Source: Sipunculus nudus
Lineage: Eukaryota > Annelida > Sipuncula > Golfingiida > Sipunculidae
Length of the DNA stretch: 64,000 bases
Reading direction: 5' to 3'
NCBI GenBank assembly: GCA_026874595.1
Contig: CM049306.1
Coordinates: forward strand, 37,092,019 to 37,156,018
This document shows positions 49,452 through 62,899 of the stretch, piece after piece (positions within the stretch are counted from its first letter, which is position 1; each line of letters begins with the position of its first letter). The notes below the pieces were generated by a model that had not been told where the DNA came from, searched no databases, and saw only the letters and a program-made list of their open reading frames with translations. The position numbers and the translations under genes were made by a program.

Positions 49452-51325
49452 CTTAGTAAAGATACAAAAATACAAATGTAATCCACGCAATGATTAAGAA
49501 AGCCACTGTAACTTAGGCAAACTATTGTAACCTGGTAATGACATAGAAATACAGTTGTAACCAAGGTTATCGTCACTGGACTGATAATGATAAAGAATCT
49601 ACCATTATCTGTTAGTGATGAATTCTGTCACAGTTACCTCATAAATGATAAAATAACGACACCTGTTACCACGATATAATGATAATGAATGTTACTGTTA
49701 CGTATGGAAAAATAAACAGTGTAATTTTAACTATGTCTAACCCCAGAAATTATTTAAAATCTACAGCTGTAACAAAGGTAAAAATAATTAATGTCACTGC
49801 ACAACAGGTAAAGATGAAGCATGCCATTGTAACCTGAGAAATGATATAATATTACAGCTGTAACTTGATAATGATTAAGAATGTAATCATAAACAATTAT
49901 ACCCCGAAAAGGATAATATCCTGTAAAGGGATGCGAGAAAGTATCATTGTTAATTTGGTAATGATATGAAATATCATTCGAAACTAGAAAATTAGAAAGA
50001 TTGCTTCGGTGTATAGTAATTAATAACATAAACCTTCAGTGTTAGACAAGTAATGATGAAGACTGCGACTTTAAGCTAGGTAATGATATAGAAAATGCCT
50101 TGTGAACTGGGCTGACGAAACGCAAAAATGACATTGTTATAAAGATGATTACTAAACATATTCATATAGTTATTATTCAATAAATGCACTTATTACATTT
50201 AACACAAATAATAACACTTCCAGAGGAGCCAAGAGGACATGAACGTTTTAGCTGTTATATAAAGCACAAGCTAGACTGCTAGGTATAGAGACAGATCTAA
50301 ATTTCTATTTATGTTTAATTAGTTTGTTGCTATTCTCTGTGACAAAGTGATAACAGGAGCGACAATATAGGGGATTACGGTATATATCCCCCTAACTTTT
50401 GGCAGTGTGTGTGTCGGGGGAGGGGTAGGTGTTCGATTTAATCATCCCCCTGCCCCATATCAGGAGGAGAATATTTATATATTGCAAATGAAATATATTT
50501 ATGAATAGGATTATATTATATATATATAATATTTACTGGCTAAGGTACAATTAAAACTGAGCAAATAATGAATTTTGTTAGAAGAGGAAGTCGAAACAGG
50601 GACTTTTTAGCTAAAGATAAAAATGATCTGATTAATAATTTTTTCCCCGACTGATTTATAATTAAAAACAGACTTGGATAGATCAATAATCTCATTATGA
50701 CACCAAATATAGGATAAAATGAGAAATGAGCATACGTGCCCAATAATAAGGGTCATGCGGACACAAATACACAAACGTTCACATGTATTTTACGACCTTA
50801 CAAAATTGATATGTGTTCCATTTATGGATTATTGGATATTATCCGCGTTTTTGAGTAAATATATTTAAAATAACTAATAGTTAAATTAACTTTTCCATTT
50901 TCAATGTGTTTTTATTTAGTCTAGATGCTTAATATGGGAACACGTTTGGTATGTAAATTTAAATTCCATAGTACAATTAATACAATGCTAAAGGTATTAT
51001 TTAAATACACGTGAGTTGATATGTTTCTTATACCGATTTGAATAGTCTCTTCACCAGATTAGTAATTCAAAATATAGGTCCCCCAGTGAAGAATTCAGAA
51101 AATATAAACAGCCCTAAACCCCTGCAATGCACGATATTAATGTTAAGGGAATACATTTTTAGTGCTAACTTTTGGAATCATAATCATCACAGATCATCCA
51201 TTTTTTAACTGAACGATAATATCATCTTTAAGTTATTTTTTTTATTATTTTTTTCGAAGATAAAGCAAGGGAATAAGGCTTGTTTTTAAATTAAAGATTG
51301 AATCAATCAAATCTATAAGCAAGAT

Positions 51326-51766
51326 GTAAAAGTTTAAAGAAGCTAAACCAGTCCACGTGAATATCTGGTCCGAGTTTTTTTTTCAAGTTTTGAATTTACC
51401 ATTTCGAATCTGACTAATATAACTTAATCCAATGTTTTAGATCAACCTTTATGGGTCAATTAAAAATTAAAGTTGACCTTTAAATTGATTCAATCGAAAC
51501 AATGCCAGATAAAGGAATAAAATTTATACGACATTATTAATTAAATATGAGCATTAAAATAAATTTTACAAATTTGATGAATGCTGAGAAATAATTGATT
51601 GTTAACCAAACATTTATGGATTTTTATGTCTTACTGAACTCAATACGGCAAGCATGGAAAGACCAAAAAAATTAAAAGACTGAAATTCAAAAGATTCATA
51701 AATATTAATTATTCTTCAAATATTAAATAAACTAAACTTTTCTATACAGGCCTATAAAAAGTTTCT
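51326..51766. repeat. 440-bp segment present only in old B blocks
   Basis: Also at 59842-60283. In the young B blocks the flanks are joined (GCACGATG to TTCTGAAATTATCTGCCGAA). It includes ACTCAATACGGCAAGCATGG. Nothing coding is seen. Either lost in the ancestor of the young units or inserted in the old ones. Confidence 0.6.
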
Positions 51767-52195
51767 GAACTTATCTGCGGACCAGGGGATATATGAAATA
51801 AATGGAAAGGAGAACTAGATGTGACAAATAAATATGCAATGCAGTTGTTTTTAAAAATATATACAATTCAATCGATAGCGAGCTAAGATAGTTTCAGTTT
51901 AGAGTTTTATATTTAAAATTGACTCTAAATTCTTTGCTAGTTAAAATAAAAAAAAAAATAGACTGCTGCCTCATGTATCCTTGTAAGATAGGGCCTAAAA
52001 CAAAAGGTTCATTTGTTCTGGCATTCCAAATAAATATTCAAGGCTTATGGAAAAGTAGGAGTGAGATTTTGAAGGAGAAAAAGAATTATATGAAGGAAAG
52101 GGACTAGATTTTCAAGAAAGTATACTAAAAAAAGCACCATACTTACCTTCTGTGATTCAATAAAATATAATTTATTAAAAATTTCTTTTAAATAT

Positions 52196-52324
52196 TTTTG
52201 GTTCCTGATGCTGGCACCTCCATACAGATAGATATCTTTATAGGAAAAAAAAAACATATTTACCTTTTGTGATTTAATTAAATATAAAGATATCTGTCTG
52301 TATTGAGGTGCCAGCATAAGGAAA
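52196..52324. repeat. Best-paired copy of the B hairpin
   Basis: Left arm CTGGCACCTCCATACAGATA and right arm with TGTCTGTATTGAGGTGCCAG pair with very few mismatches. A TACCTT(C/T)TGTGATT phrase occurs both before the left arm and in the loop. Confidence 0.7.
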
Positions 52325-52499
52325 ATGTTAAACAAAAATGTTAAACAGTTTGTTTTATATAGGTTATTGAAGATATAGAAAAAAGGATAGCCATGAAGAG
52401 TTGAAAGAGGTACATATAGAGAAATGGGGTCATAAAATTGGTAGATATTTACATGGATAAACCTATATTATATAATAAAGACCTTGAATTAGCTCTTGG

Positions 52500-52690
52500 T
52501 CTGAATATATATAGTTCACTCCCTTGAACCTGATGCGTACCATTTGTGTTATATATAGCAGTGTGATTTTGTTACGTGATTTAAATGTCTTTCGTTAATG
52601 GGTTTTACTTGTGATGTATTAGTGCATTGTTTGTAAGTACATAATTTGTTTTTTGTTTTTATAAAAAAAAGGTTTCCTGGCAGATTTTGC
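52500..52690. repeat. 170-190 bp segment present only in old B blocks
   Basis: Also at 61020-61190; marked by TGATGCGTACCATTTGTGTT. In the young blocks GTTCACTC is followed directly by C(C/T)(A/T)GGCAGAATTTGC. Confidence 0.6.
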
Positions 52691-52695
52691 AAGGC

Positions 52696-54420
52696 TTAGA
52701 CCAACATAACAAAATTAATATGGGAATAATACTTTGACGTGTTTTCATGACCTAGACCTTGTCCTATTAAAAATAGACAGCTTCAAGAAATCGTTCCGAT
52801 AAATGATTGGTGAAAGTGACAAAGTGATTCCTGGTAAACTGTGGCATGTAGAATGCTTTATAACAGAGACAAGAAGGCAAAATTGAGGACAAATGACAAA
52901 CAGATAGACATACTGAAAAGTGACACAAGTCTGAGACAAGTTGACTACACAGAGTTATGCAGAAGACTTGGATGAAAACAATTGAGCGAAGGTCTGTAAA
53001 GATAGGGCCAGAATTGACAAAGTTATGAGGAAAATGTGGATTTGAAGTGTTTCGAAGTGACAGACATACTGACAAAGTGACACAAAGCTGAAACCAGACA
53101 TAGAACAACCTGAGGAAGAAAATATGCTCTAGTTTTGTAATTAATGTTTATAAAATTGTTGCCTGTAGTTTCGGAGATATGCCCCAAAATTATATGTTGT
53201 AGTGTTTCGAATGCAGCACCCCCTAACGACAATATCCCGAAAATGAAAAATCACCTTCGACATATTTGGTGTTTGACATAAGATGTACCAGTTTCAAAGG
53301 ATTCCTGCAAAACTGTGGCCTGTAGAATAGTATATGTAAGACACAAGAACAAATAAGAAGGCGAAAATGAGGATTGCTAAGAGGCGGATAGACATACTAA
53401 CAAAATGACACAAAGTTGAGAAAAGATGACAGAACTATGTTATGAAGAAGACAAAGAGGAAGAAAATAAGGTATTATTTATGTAATTTAGGTTTATAGTT
53501 TTGGAGATATGGCACGAAAAATGTGTCATGGATTATGATAGGTTATAGTGTATGGTATGCAGCGCTCCCGTGCGTTTATTTTCCAAAACTGTTAAACCCC
53601 TTTTAGAGATATTAGTGTTGACATAAGATGTATCAGTTTCAAAAATATTCCTGCAAAACCGTGGCCTGTAGAATGCTATATGTAAGACAAAAGAACAAGC
53701 AGGCATGCGAAATTGAGGACAACTGACAGACAGACATTCTGACAATGTGACACAAAGTTGAGAAAAGATGATTAGACCATACTTTGAAGAAGGTACAGAG
53801 AAAGAAAAGCTAAAGTTTAGGTAATTTAGGTTTAAAGTTTTGGAGTTATCGCCAAAAAATGATACGTTGTAGTGTTCGGTATGCAGTGCCCCCTCGCGGT
53901 TTTCTTTTCCGAAACTGCAAAACCCCTTTTAAGATATTAGTGTATGACATAAGATGTAACAGTTGAAAAAGGATTCCTTCAAAATTGTTGCCTGTAGAAA
54001 GCTACAGTCAGACACTTGAACCGGCAAGAAGGCGAAATTGACGACAGATGACAGACAGACATACGGACAAAGTAAAACTAAGTTGAAAAAAGATGACTAG
54101 ACCAAGTTATTAAGAAGACGCAGAGAAAGAAAATGAGCCTAAGATTGGACCAATATTGACAAAGTTAGGATGAAAATAAAATTTCGACGTTTTTCGATGT
54201 CTTGACCTTGACCTTTAACCTATGATCACAAAAAATAGGCTTCCAGGACTTTAGACTTTCAATCGTCCCTGAAAGTTTCATATCGATTGTTCAAAAATTT
54301 TGGCCAGGAAAGTACTGACAACAAACACACAAACATCCTGACAAACACACCGACAAACAGACATAAGCAACTGACTTACATGCTTTCAACATCGAAGATT
54401 TCCGGCAAGCAAACAATACT
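52696..54420. repeat. Longest array of the 330-bp repeat, unit 4
   Basis: TGACATAAGATGT occurs at about 53274, 53620 and 53945 (346 and 325 bp apart), with a partial unit before. It ends with GACCTTGACC, an ACAAACACA-type run and ATCGAAGATTTCCGGCAAGC, as in the other arrays. Confidence 0.75.
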
Positions 54421-56898
54421 TAAGTGAACTCACAAACAAAAGTATAAATCCAACTCTACAGTAACAAATATTTTGCATTGTCGCATATAGATTTCCTATC
54501 GTCCAGTTCCCATGAGATACATGCTTGTATTCATGCAGTCAGAAATTCAACAAACATGCGGGGGAGTTACAACGGATTTTTTCTTGAACATTGTAGAGAT
54601 TGTAAGAATGTTTACAACATATCTGTCAGTTTGGTTTATTGTAAGTGATCCTGTACACATTTGGACGTTGTCAAAAATGACGAAAATATTTGCCCTCTAA
54701 TTGAGCCTTACAGGACTGATCTGGTGATCACTGCGCATCTCACTCTGATATCTGACATATTCTAGTATAGGTTGGTTAATTTGGTGACAGGGGGTTAGGC
54801 CCAGTGATGCTTGTATTATCGCTCACCCAGGGAATATATCGTGTCAAGTGCCTGTGGATATATCTATACCCGGACGGACATATGGGTCAAATATAAAAGC
54901 ATTGTGAAAACTGTTGCACAATTTGTTGACCATAGGTGCAGTGGCCTCTGCCGATATGACTAACAGTATTTGTCGTTCTTGGTCTTTTAAGCCACTGCAA
55001 ATGCCTGAGTCGTCGAGATTCTTAAAGACAGCGGTCAGCGGCTATATGTATCACATTTTAACTGCCAGCGTTGCGTGTACACTTTATAGCATTCAGGTCC
55101 TAGATACTTCACCGGTAGGAAGGGGGCACACTGCCTGGCTGAGCCGGAATTCTTTTACATTCTGTTTAAACAGGTCAACTTTGAAGAACGATAGGCTTAC
55201 AAGTGGCAATTGTAACAACTGCTTCCACTGAGTCTGAGGGGTAATATTTGTGAAACTGAATGAAGGGTTATCGGACTAAACATATTGGAGGGCCTCAAAA
55301 TTTAAAGATCGATTAAATCGGGTTATTAGAAGCCAACTGGAAGCGTGCATGAGGCGATGACTGAAAATAACATGCTGATATGGAGAGAATTTCTCGGAAA
55401 GAACACCAGTATCTGCTGACGTCACTTAAAAAATCCAAAGCTAGGCGATGGTGAGTGGCGATAACCACCAACGACCGGTGGACTTTGCCAATCGATGAAA
55501 CAGTTGGTCGGAGAGCCGTGGAATAGTTACAAAATTTGCCGCCAGGTGACAGTAGGTGTTCTAAGCGTAGCGACACAGGAAGTTCTTATGTTCGATAGCT
55601 TTGGAAGGAAGAATAGAGTCTTAACCATCGACATGACCAGTCTAGTTAAGTCGTAGTAACAGATATGAAGGACGTTTTTCTCCCTTTGTCAAAGATATCT
55701 ATGTCATCAATAAATGATAATCAATAAATCATTCAACAGATAACAGCCATGGTCCTGAGTGAGTCATTGTTTAGTTACCAATAATGCTAGATTATAAATG
55801 TCCAGTCCCTATTTTCGGATTATGTCGAGAAAATACTCTCTGACACATTCATCAGTAATATTCATGGTTAAATAACGATGGGTATGTTTGCGCACAAGTT
55901 GATGATGTTAACTTCATATTATCGTACGTGAGCTAGAGAGATGTCCTCACAACACGACGATCTCTGTGGCGGGAAGGTGCACATATGCACAAGGAATGAG
56001 GTCACGTCATTATCCATATGGTGAAGTTTTTCGGTGCTATTAATATTATGCCAGACATCACTATCTATAGTGCGCCATTAAACCGGCATGCAGATTTACT
56101 CCTTTTCTTATAGTGTCAATTTATCAATAAACTTCCTATATTTGTCTTTGTCGTGTGTCTGTTAAATGACTGTTCAAAAAACGCTTATCTGCATGCATTC
56201 TGACGTGTGTTTCTGTTTAGATAAATATTCACACCGGTAAATTAGTTTCTTTGGCTTTCATGGACTGTCTATGGCCATTAACATTGAGACTTTGCACGAG
56301 GCTTGTTTCGCCTATGCAAGTAGTTCTTGGACACGGTTTACATAATAAAGCATATACTACACATTTACTGGTGCAAACAAAATATCCTGAAGAGTGCATT
56401 TAATGGCATTGATAATTAATGTTTCATTACGAAGAATAAGCGGACCTGTGGGGCAGCGCGGCCATTTTCACAGGAATGAGTCGTTGGTGTCAGCACAGTT
56501 AAAGCTATGATTTTTTTTATATATTTCATATGTAGATTATGCTATATATTTAATGAGAGAATTGGTCTGTCAGGAAAGAGTCATCTTAATATTGTGTCTG
56601 ATTCTTATATAGATTTTAATATTTTTTTTTGGAGGTTTCAGTATACGTGGATGATATGTTGGGACTAATAATGCGCGGAGGTTTTCTGTTTTGATTTTTG
56701 GAGCGAGTAGAGAATTGCGTGTTATTAAGTGGCTTTCCTAATTATTATCTTCTGTTTCCCGCTTGTATCGCATATTGAAAAAATTATTTTGCAATTTCCC
56801 GATGTTATGATTTCTATTAGATTTGTCGTAACATATCCTGTTATATCTTAACGCGGTTTGGTATAACATGTCTCAAATTTTGCCCGACATAAGCAGTG

Positions 56899-57330
56899 GG
56901 TAATAAAGAGTTAAACGAAAATCTGGAAGAATCTTTCTTGCGACTCCGATTGACAGAATACTTTAATGAAGATTCAGATACCAAATGAAAAGGATACAGA
57001 CAATCGGATAAGAACAAAACAGATAGTAACAGTTGATGGACACCTCTACCAGGGAAGAATAAAAAAGTAAATTTATACATTAACACATTCAGAAGCCAAA
57101 AGGCAAAACCAGAATATAATTTAACCGCAGATGAACGCCAAGCAATGATTAAATTACAGAATAATAATGATATCGTTATCAGACCTTCCGATAAAGGGGG
57201 AGCCACTGTAGTACAAAATAAGAATGGCTATGTAAACGAAGCGTATCGCCAACTTAATTAAGTATTATAAAAATAACTAGAAAAAGTTATCTTTCTAATA
57301 TCGAACAATATCTGGAAGAACTAAACGGTC
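56899..57330 (+). pseudogene. Penelope-like retroelement fragment, unit 4, most complete
   Basis: One frame runs 56899-57261 with only two TGA stops (56986 and 57034). It carries, in order, ESFLRLRLTEYFNEDSD, WTPLPGKNKK, LYINTFRS, PEYNLTADERQ, DIVIRPSDKGGATVVQNK and EAYRQL. After 57261 the frame is lost, though IEQYLEELNGRIL can be read near 57300. It is the N-terminal region of a Penelope-like element. The RT active site and endonuclease are absent. Confidence 0.75.
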
Positions 57331-57651
57331 GTATCCTACTTTGGAAAATAATTTTGTGCACGTATAAATCCTTACTAGTATGGTAAATTCTGTACTAAGA
57401 AAGGATGCAGGGTTATAAATATTTTTATACATCTGATAAATGTTTCCGAATAATTAAATGGATAAAAATCAATGTTAATTAAACATTAACATCTGTCATT
57501 TTGTAAAACAATTATATAATGTTGAAGTCAAATTTTGGAAAGATTTAATATATAAATGGATGTCAAACAATAACTAAGATAAAAACTTTAAATTAAATGT
57601 AAACATAGATTAAGATTCAGCTCCATAGATTCGGCCCAAAAAAGTCTTTTC

Positions 57652-57657
57652 TTTATT
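57652..57657 (-). terminator. AATAAA after the 57.8 kb exon 3 relic
   Basis: Minus-strand hexamer at the position equivalent to the signals of genes 2 and 3. Confidence 0.4.
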
Positions 57658-57730
57658 TGCCTTCAGATCTGACTGTGGTTACAATCTTTAGCGTCCACCA
57701 CGTCAACCAACTCTTCCGAAAAACCCTAAT

Positions 57731-57896
57731 CTACCACCCCCAAAGGAATAATCTATCATCCTTCTCTATGGGTCTTCTTCCTCGGCGACAGTCCTGGTAC
57801 AGGTTGACAGTGGTACAGTCAGCAGTAAACCTTTCCACGATACCCGTACTGTCGGGGCATTCATCTTGCATAGACGAATATGTACGTCATTGTGAC
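57731..57896 (-). pseudogene. Diverged, frameshifted exon 3
   Basis: The acceptor region and the VT.TY start are present, but a two-base deletion brings a TGA after about eleven codons. In the shifted frame DECPDSTG, TADCTTV and QDCRRGRR are still readable, ending W-G-W-stop. AATAAA is intact at 57652-57657. Exons 1-2 would lie beyond 64 kb. It is useful as the oldest reference for the family. Confidence 0.5.
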
Positions 57897-60800
57897 CTTA
57901 GTAAAGATACAAAAATACAAATGTAATCACGCAATGATTAAGAAAGACACTGTTACTTAGGCAAACTATATGGCGCACTATTGTATATGGTAATGACATA
58001 GAAATACAATTGTAACGAAAGTTTTCGTCACTGGACTGATAATGATAAAGAATGCTACCATAACCTGGAAGTGATGAATTCTATCACAGTTACCTCAAAA
58101 TGATATAATAGCGACACCTGTTACCATAGTATAATGATAAAGAATATCATTGTTACGAAGGTAAAGAAAAGGAGTGTAATTTTAACCACAGAAGTTAATT
58201 AAAATCTACAGCTATAACAAAGGTAATAATAATTTATGTCACTGCACAACAGGTAAAGATGAAGCGTAGCATTGTAACCTAAGATATTATATAAAATTAC
58301 AGCTGTAACTTTATAATGATAAACAATGTAATCATAACCATGATACCCCGAAAATGCAAATGTCATGTAAAGGGATGTGATAAAGTATCATTCTTAATTT
58401 GGTAATGACATAAAATGTCATTCTAAACTAGATAATAAGAAAGATTGCTTCGGTGTATAGTAATTAATAATATAAATCTTCAGTGTTAGACAAGTAATGA
58501 TGAAGACTGCGACTTTAAGATAAGCAATGATATAGATAATGCCGTGTGAACTGGGCTGACGATACGCAGAATGACATTGTTATAAAGATAACGATTACTA
58601 AACATATTCATATAGTTATTATTCAATAAATGCACTCATTATAATAAACACAAGTAATAACACTTCCACTAATGTAGAGGAGCTAAGAGGGCATGAACGT
58701 TTTAGCTGTTATATAAAGCACAAGCTAGACTGCTAGGTATAGAGACAGATCTAGATTTCTAATTATGTTCAATTAGTTTGTTGCTATTCTCTGTGACAAA
58801 GTGATGACAGTGGCGTCAATATAGGGGATTACGGTATATATCCCCCTAACTTTTTGGCAGTGTGTGTGTGTGGGGGGGGGGGGGGGGGGTGTTCGATTTA
58901 ATCACCCCCCTCCCCCATATCGGGAGGATAATATTTATATATTGCAAATGAAATATATTTAGGAATAGGATTATAAACATATATAATATATATAAATATA
59001 AATATATATAATATATATATTTACTGGCTAAGGTACAATTAAAACCGAGCAAATAATTAATTTTTTTAAGAGGAAGTGGAAACGGGGACTTTACAGGTAA
59101 AGTTCAAAATGATCTAGCACTTATAATTTTTTCCCCGACTGATTTATACTTAAAAACAGATTTGGATAGATCAATATCTCATTATGACACCAAATAGAGA
59201 ATAACATGAGAAATAAGCATAAGTGCCCAATAATAAGGGTCATGCAGACACAAATACACAAATTTTCACGTGTATTTTACGACATAACAAAAGTTATATG
59301 AGTGCTCCATTTATAGATAATATAGTCGATTTATTCTGCTCGATATTTATTTGACATTTTCCGCGTTTTTGAGTAAATATATTTTAAATAACTAATAGTT
59401 AAATTAACTTTTCCATTTTCAATGTGTTTTTATTTAGTCTAGATGCTTAATATGGGAACACGTTTGGTATGTAAATTTAAATTCCATAGTACAATTAATA
59501 CAATGCTAAAGGTATTATTTAAATACACGTGAGTTGATATGTTTCTTATACCGATTTGAATAGTCTCTTCACCAGATTAGTAATTCAAAATATAGGTCCC
59601 CCAGTGAAGAATTCAGTATATATAAACAGCCCTAAACCCCTGCAATGCACGATATTAATGATGAAGAAATACATTTTAGTGCTAACTTTTGGAATCATAA
59701 TCATCACAGATCATCCATTTTTTAACTGAACGATAATATCATCTTTAAGTTATTTTTTTTATTATTTTTCGAAAATAATGCTAGGATATAAGGCTTGTTT
59801 TTAAATTAAAGATTGAATCAATCAAATCTATAAGCAAGATGTAAAAGTTTAAAGAAGCTAAACCAATCCACGTGAATATCTGGTCCGAGGTTTTTTTTTC
59901 AAGTTTTGAATTTACCATTTCGAATCTGACTAATATAACTTTATAACTATATGTTTTGGAACAACCATTATTGTTCCATTATAATTCAAGTTGACCTTAA
60001 AATTGTTTCAATCGAAGCAATGACAGAGAAATAAATAAAATTTATACGACATATTCTAATTCAAGAAGAGCATTGAAATAAATTTTTAAAATTTGATGAA
60101 TGTTGAGATATATGTGATTGTAAACCAAACAGTTTTGGAGTTTAATGTCTTACTTAACTCAATACGGCAAGCATGGAAAGACTTAACAAAATTAAAAGAT
60201 TGAAATTCAAAAGATTCATAAAAAGTTATTATTCTTATAATATTAAAAAAAACAAAACTTTTCAATGTAGATTTATTAAAAGGTTCTGAAATTATCTGCC
60301 GAACCAGGGAATATATGAAATAAATGGAAAGGAGTATTAGCTGTGACAAATGAATATGCAGTGTAGTTCTTTTTAAGATATATACAATTGAATCGATAGC
60401 AAGCTAAGATACGTTTAGTTCAGAGTTTTACATTAAAAATTGATTCTAAATCCTTTGCTAGGAAAAACAGAAAAACAAAACAGACGGCTGCCTCATGTAT
60501 ATTTGTAAGATAGAGCCTAAAACAAAAGGATCATTTGTTTTGGCATTGAAAATAAAATATCGAGGCTAATGGAAAAGTGGAAGTGAGATTTTTGAAGGAG
60601 AAAAAGAATTATATGAAGGAAATGAATTAGGTTTTAAAGAAATTACACTGGAAAAAACACCACAATTACCTTCTGTGATTCATTAAAAATATCTTCTTTA
60701 AAATTTCTTTAAAATATTTTTAGTTCCTGATGTTGGCACCACCAAACAGATAGATATCTTTATACTAAAAAAACACCATATTTACCTTCTGAGATTAAAT

Positions 60801-62721
60801 TAAATATACAGATATCTATCTGCATGAAGGTTCCAGCATCAGGAACCAAAAGTATTAAACTGTTTGTATTATATAATTTATTGAAGATTTAGGAAAAAGG
60901 ATAGCCAAGAAAAGAACATAGAGAAATGGGGTCATAAAATACCATTGGTGGATATTTACATTGATGAAGCTGCATAATATTTAAAAAGAGAGCTTGAAAT
61001 AGCTCTAGATCTGCATATATATAGTTCACTCTCTTGAAGCTGATGCGTACCATTTGTGTTATTTTTAGTAGTGTGATTTTGCTTCATGATTTTGATGTTT
61101 TTCGTTGATGTCTTTCCTTGTGATATATTAGTTTATTGTTTGTAAGTACATAATTTGTTTGTTTATTAAAAAAAAGTTTCCAGGCAGATTTTGCTTTTCA
61201 GTTAAAAGTGTGATGTTTCTTTACAAGGAAGGGATCACTAAAAATGATGCAAAGTAGATAAGAGAACAATGCTTGGGATCTTTATTTTCTGATAAAATTA
61301 ATCAATATAACTGTGGTTTCCGTTGTAGCCAACCCCCCCCCCCCTTTCGATTTTCCACTTAACGCGGAAAACAATTCGGTTAAATAATATTTATTTTCAT
61401 TTGTTCTCTTGCAAAAAGGCATGTTATATTCGAGCCGCCAGTGATGGCGGAAACCTTGGCTAAGAGGTCATCCCTATGTCTGTTTTTTACAACAAAATGT
61501 TTAACATTCATTTGGTGGATTTTTAGCTGGTTGCGGCTATTTATGTGACTTTATTCGCTACAAAACCAAAGCGTCCATTCAAATTGAAGGAATCATAGGC
61601 TGGCCCAGATATATTCCTTGACAAATACCGAAGGACGTCCGAATGAAATTAACATCACTGACATTTGCAAGCTATGACATGTTAGTTTCAGGTGCCATCG
61701 CCCACCTATATGCTATGCACTCCATTAAAGATGACTATACGGACTATGGTTGCTCCCGAATTCGCTGAAATATTATGTTATTATATGTTTATTTATATTC
61801 TACTTATTATTCACTTATTTGTCTTCAGGAAACTTTTTCTCAAACGTGGGATTCCATATTAAAGGTATATTGCGTTGCAATATTTTAACAAATTTTTAAA
61901 TAATAAGACCAGTTTGATGTACTAATATATGGTAACATTTTAAGTTTTCCATTCAGATTACTTGATTCTCCATATGTTCCTAATGTTTAATCACATTTTG
62001 CATAGTTAACATGTTAGTTTCAAAGGAAGTTTAGCTTTACATACTTAAAACATTAATACCTATTTGAAGTTGGTTATTCATACTTTTACACTTTTTCTTT
62101 GTTTTATTATTTTTTATTGGCACATAATGATTCAACGCTGTTTTCTAATAAATTATATTCAAAGAATATTTAGAAAATATTTAGGCAATGTATATAGCCT
62201 ATGACCCAAGTGACGGAATGTGTACATTCGGTTACACAAGCCATACAATATTGAAAGGAAGTAAAGGTGGACAAAATATAAAATAGCAAATGAATAATAG
62301 TGCTCAGTCAAAGCAGTTAAAAGATTCAAACATAAAATATTGTTTGAAACTACTAACAGGAATTAAACATATTCAAATAAGTTAAGGAAACAGAATCCTG
62401 GACAAGATAGACATAATTTATATTCTTTGTTGAGTTGAACATGTTATTCGTATCCTCTTAAACTGTGAACATATGCTTAACTATTATTAAACCTGACTAC
62501 TTAAATTTTTCATTTTGAAAACTGATATCGGTGATGTTATATTTCTACACTTTATTTACAAACAAAAATTGATTTTAAGTTAATAGAGCACAATATATTG
62601 TATTAAACAAGTCAATCTGAGACTCAACATTTGTACAACAAAATTATTGGAATCAAAGTTTATTTTTTCACTTTAACCTCAAATTATATATTTGAGGTAA
62701 GTGGTGGAACATAATCCACTA

Positions 62722-62899
62722 ATTATCTCCACTAAGGAGGTTATGTTTTTACCGGTTTTGGTTTGTTTTCTATTTGTTTGTTTGTCTGTTAGTTTATTCA
62801 CGTATTTGATGACTTTTTAGGATAGCTCGGCAATAGTACAAGGAACAATTTAATAAAACACAATCAGGGGGAGATCCGAATCCCCATCTGGATCCAGGA
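62722..62899. repeat. Dispersed repeat with CTAAGGAGGTTATGTTTTTA and GGATCCAGGA ends
   Basis: The phrase AAGGAGGTTATGTTTT, a GTTTG/CTGTTAG run and GATCC..ATCCCCATCTGGATCCAGG resemble a repeat widespread in fish and marine invertebrate genomes (recalled; class not certain). In the young A blocks (for example 565-666 and 15960-16065) the middle is deleted, leaving the GGATCCCCATCTGGATCCAG end. Confidence 0.5.

Larger units (their letters stand above)
34351..49496. repeat. Tandem higher-order unit 3 (A-B-A-C), chimeric
   Basis: Blocks: A 34351-35491, B 35492-38737, A 38738-39842 (about 50 bp missing near 38815), C 39843-49496. Up to about 42-44 kb it matches units 1 and 2 closely. From about 45.07 kb it lacks the segment equivalent to 10820-12285, gains 45.6-46.2 kb (shared with the old unit at 55.1-55.7 kb) and is visibly more diverged. 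Confidence 0.85.
49497..57942. repeat. Old, rearranged unit 4 (B + partial C)
   Basis: B 49497-52695 is broken off at GCAGATTTTGC and joined to C sequence equivalent to about 11505 onward. A and the left part of C, including exons 1-2, are absent. The order inside C also differs from units 1-2: 330-bp repeat array 52.7-54.4 kb, then material equivalent to 10.68 kb, then material equivalent to 12.29 kb and on. Clearly diverged by eye. Confidence 0.8.

Noticed and set aside
56841-57206. 121-codon open frame on the minus strand
   Set aside because: It is the antisense shadow of the Penelope-like frame on the plus strand, which carries the recognisable motifs.
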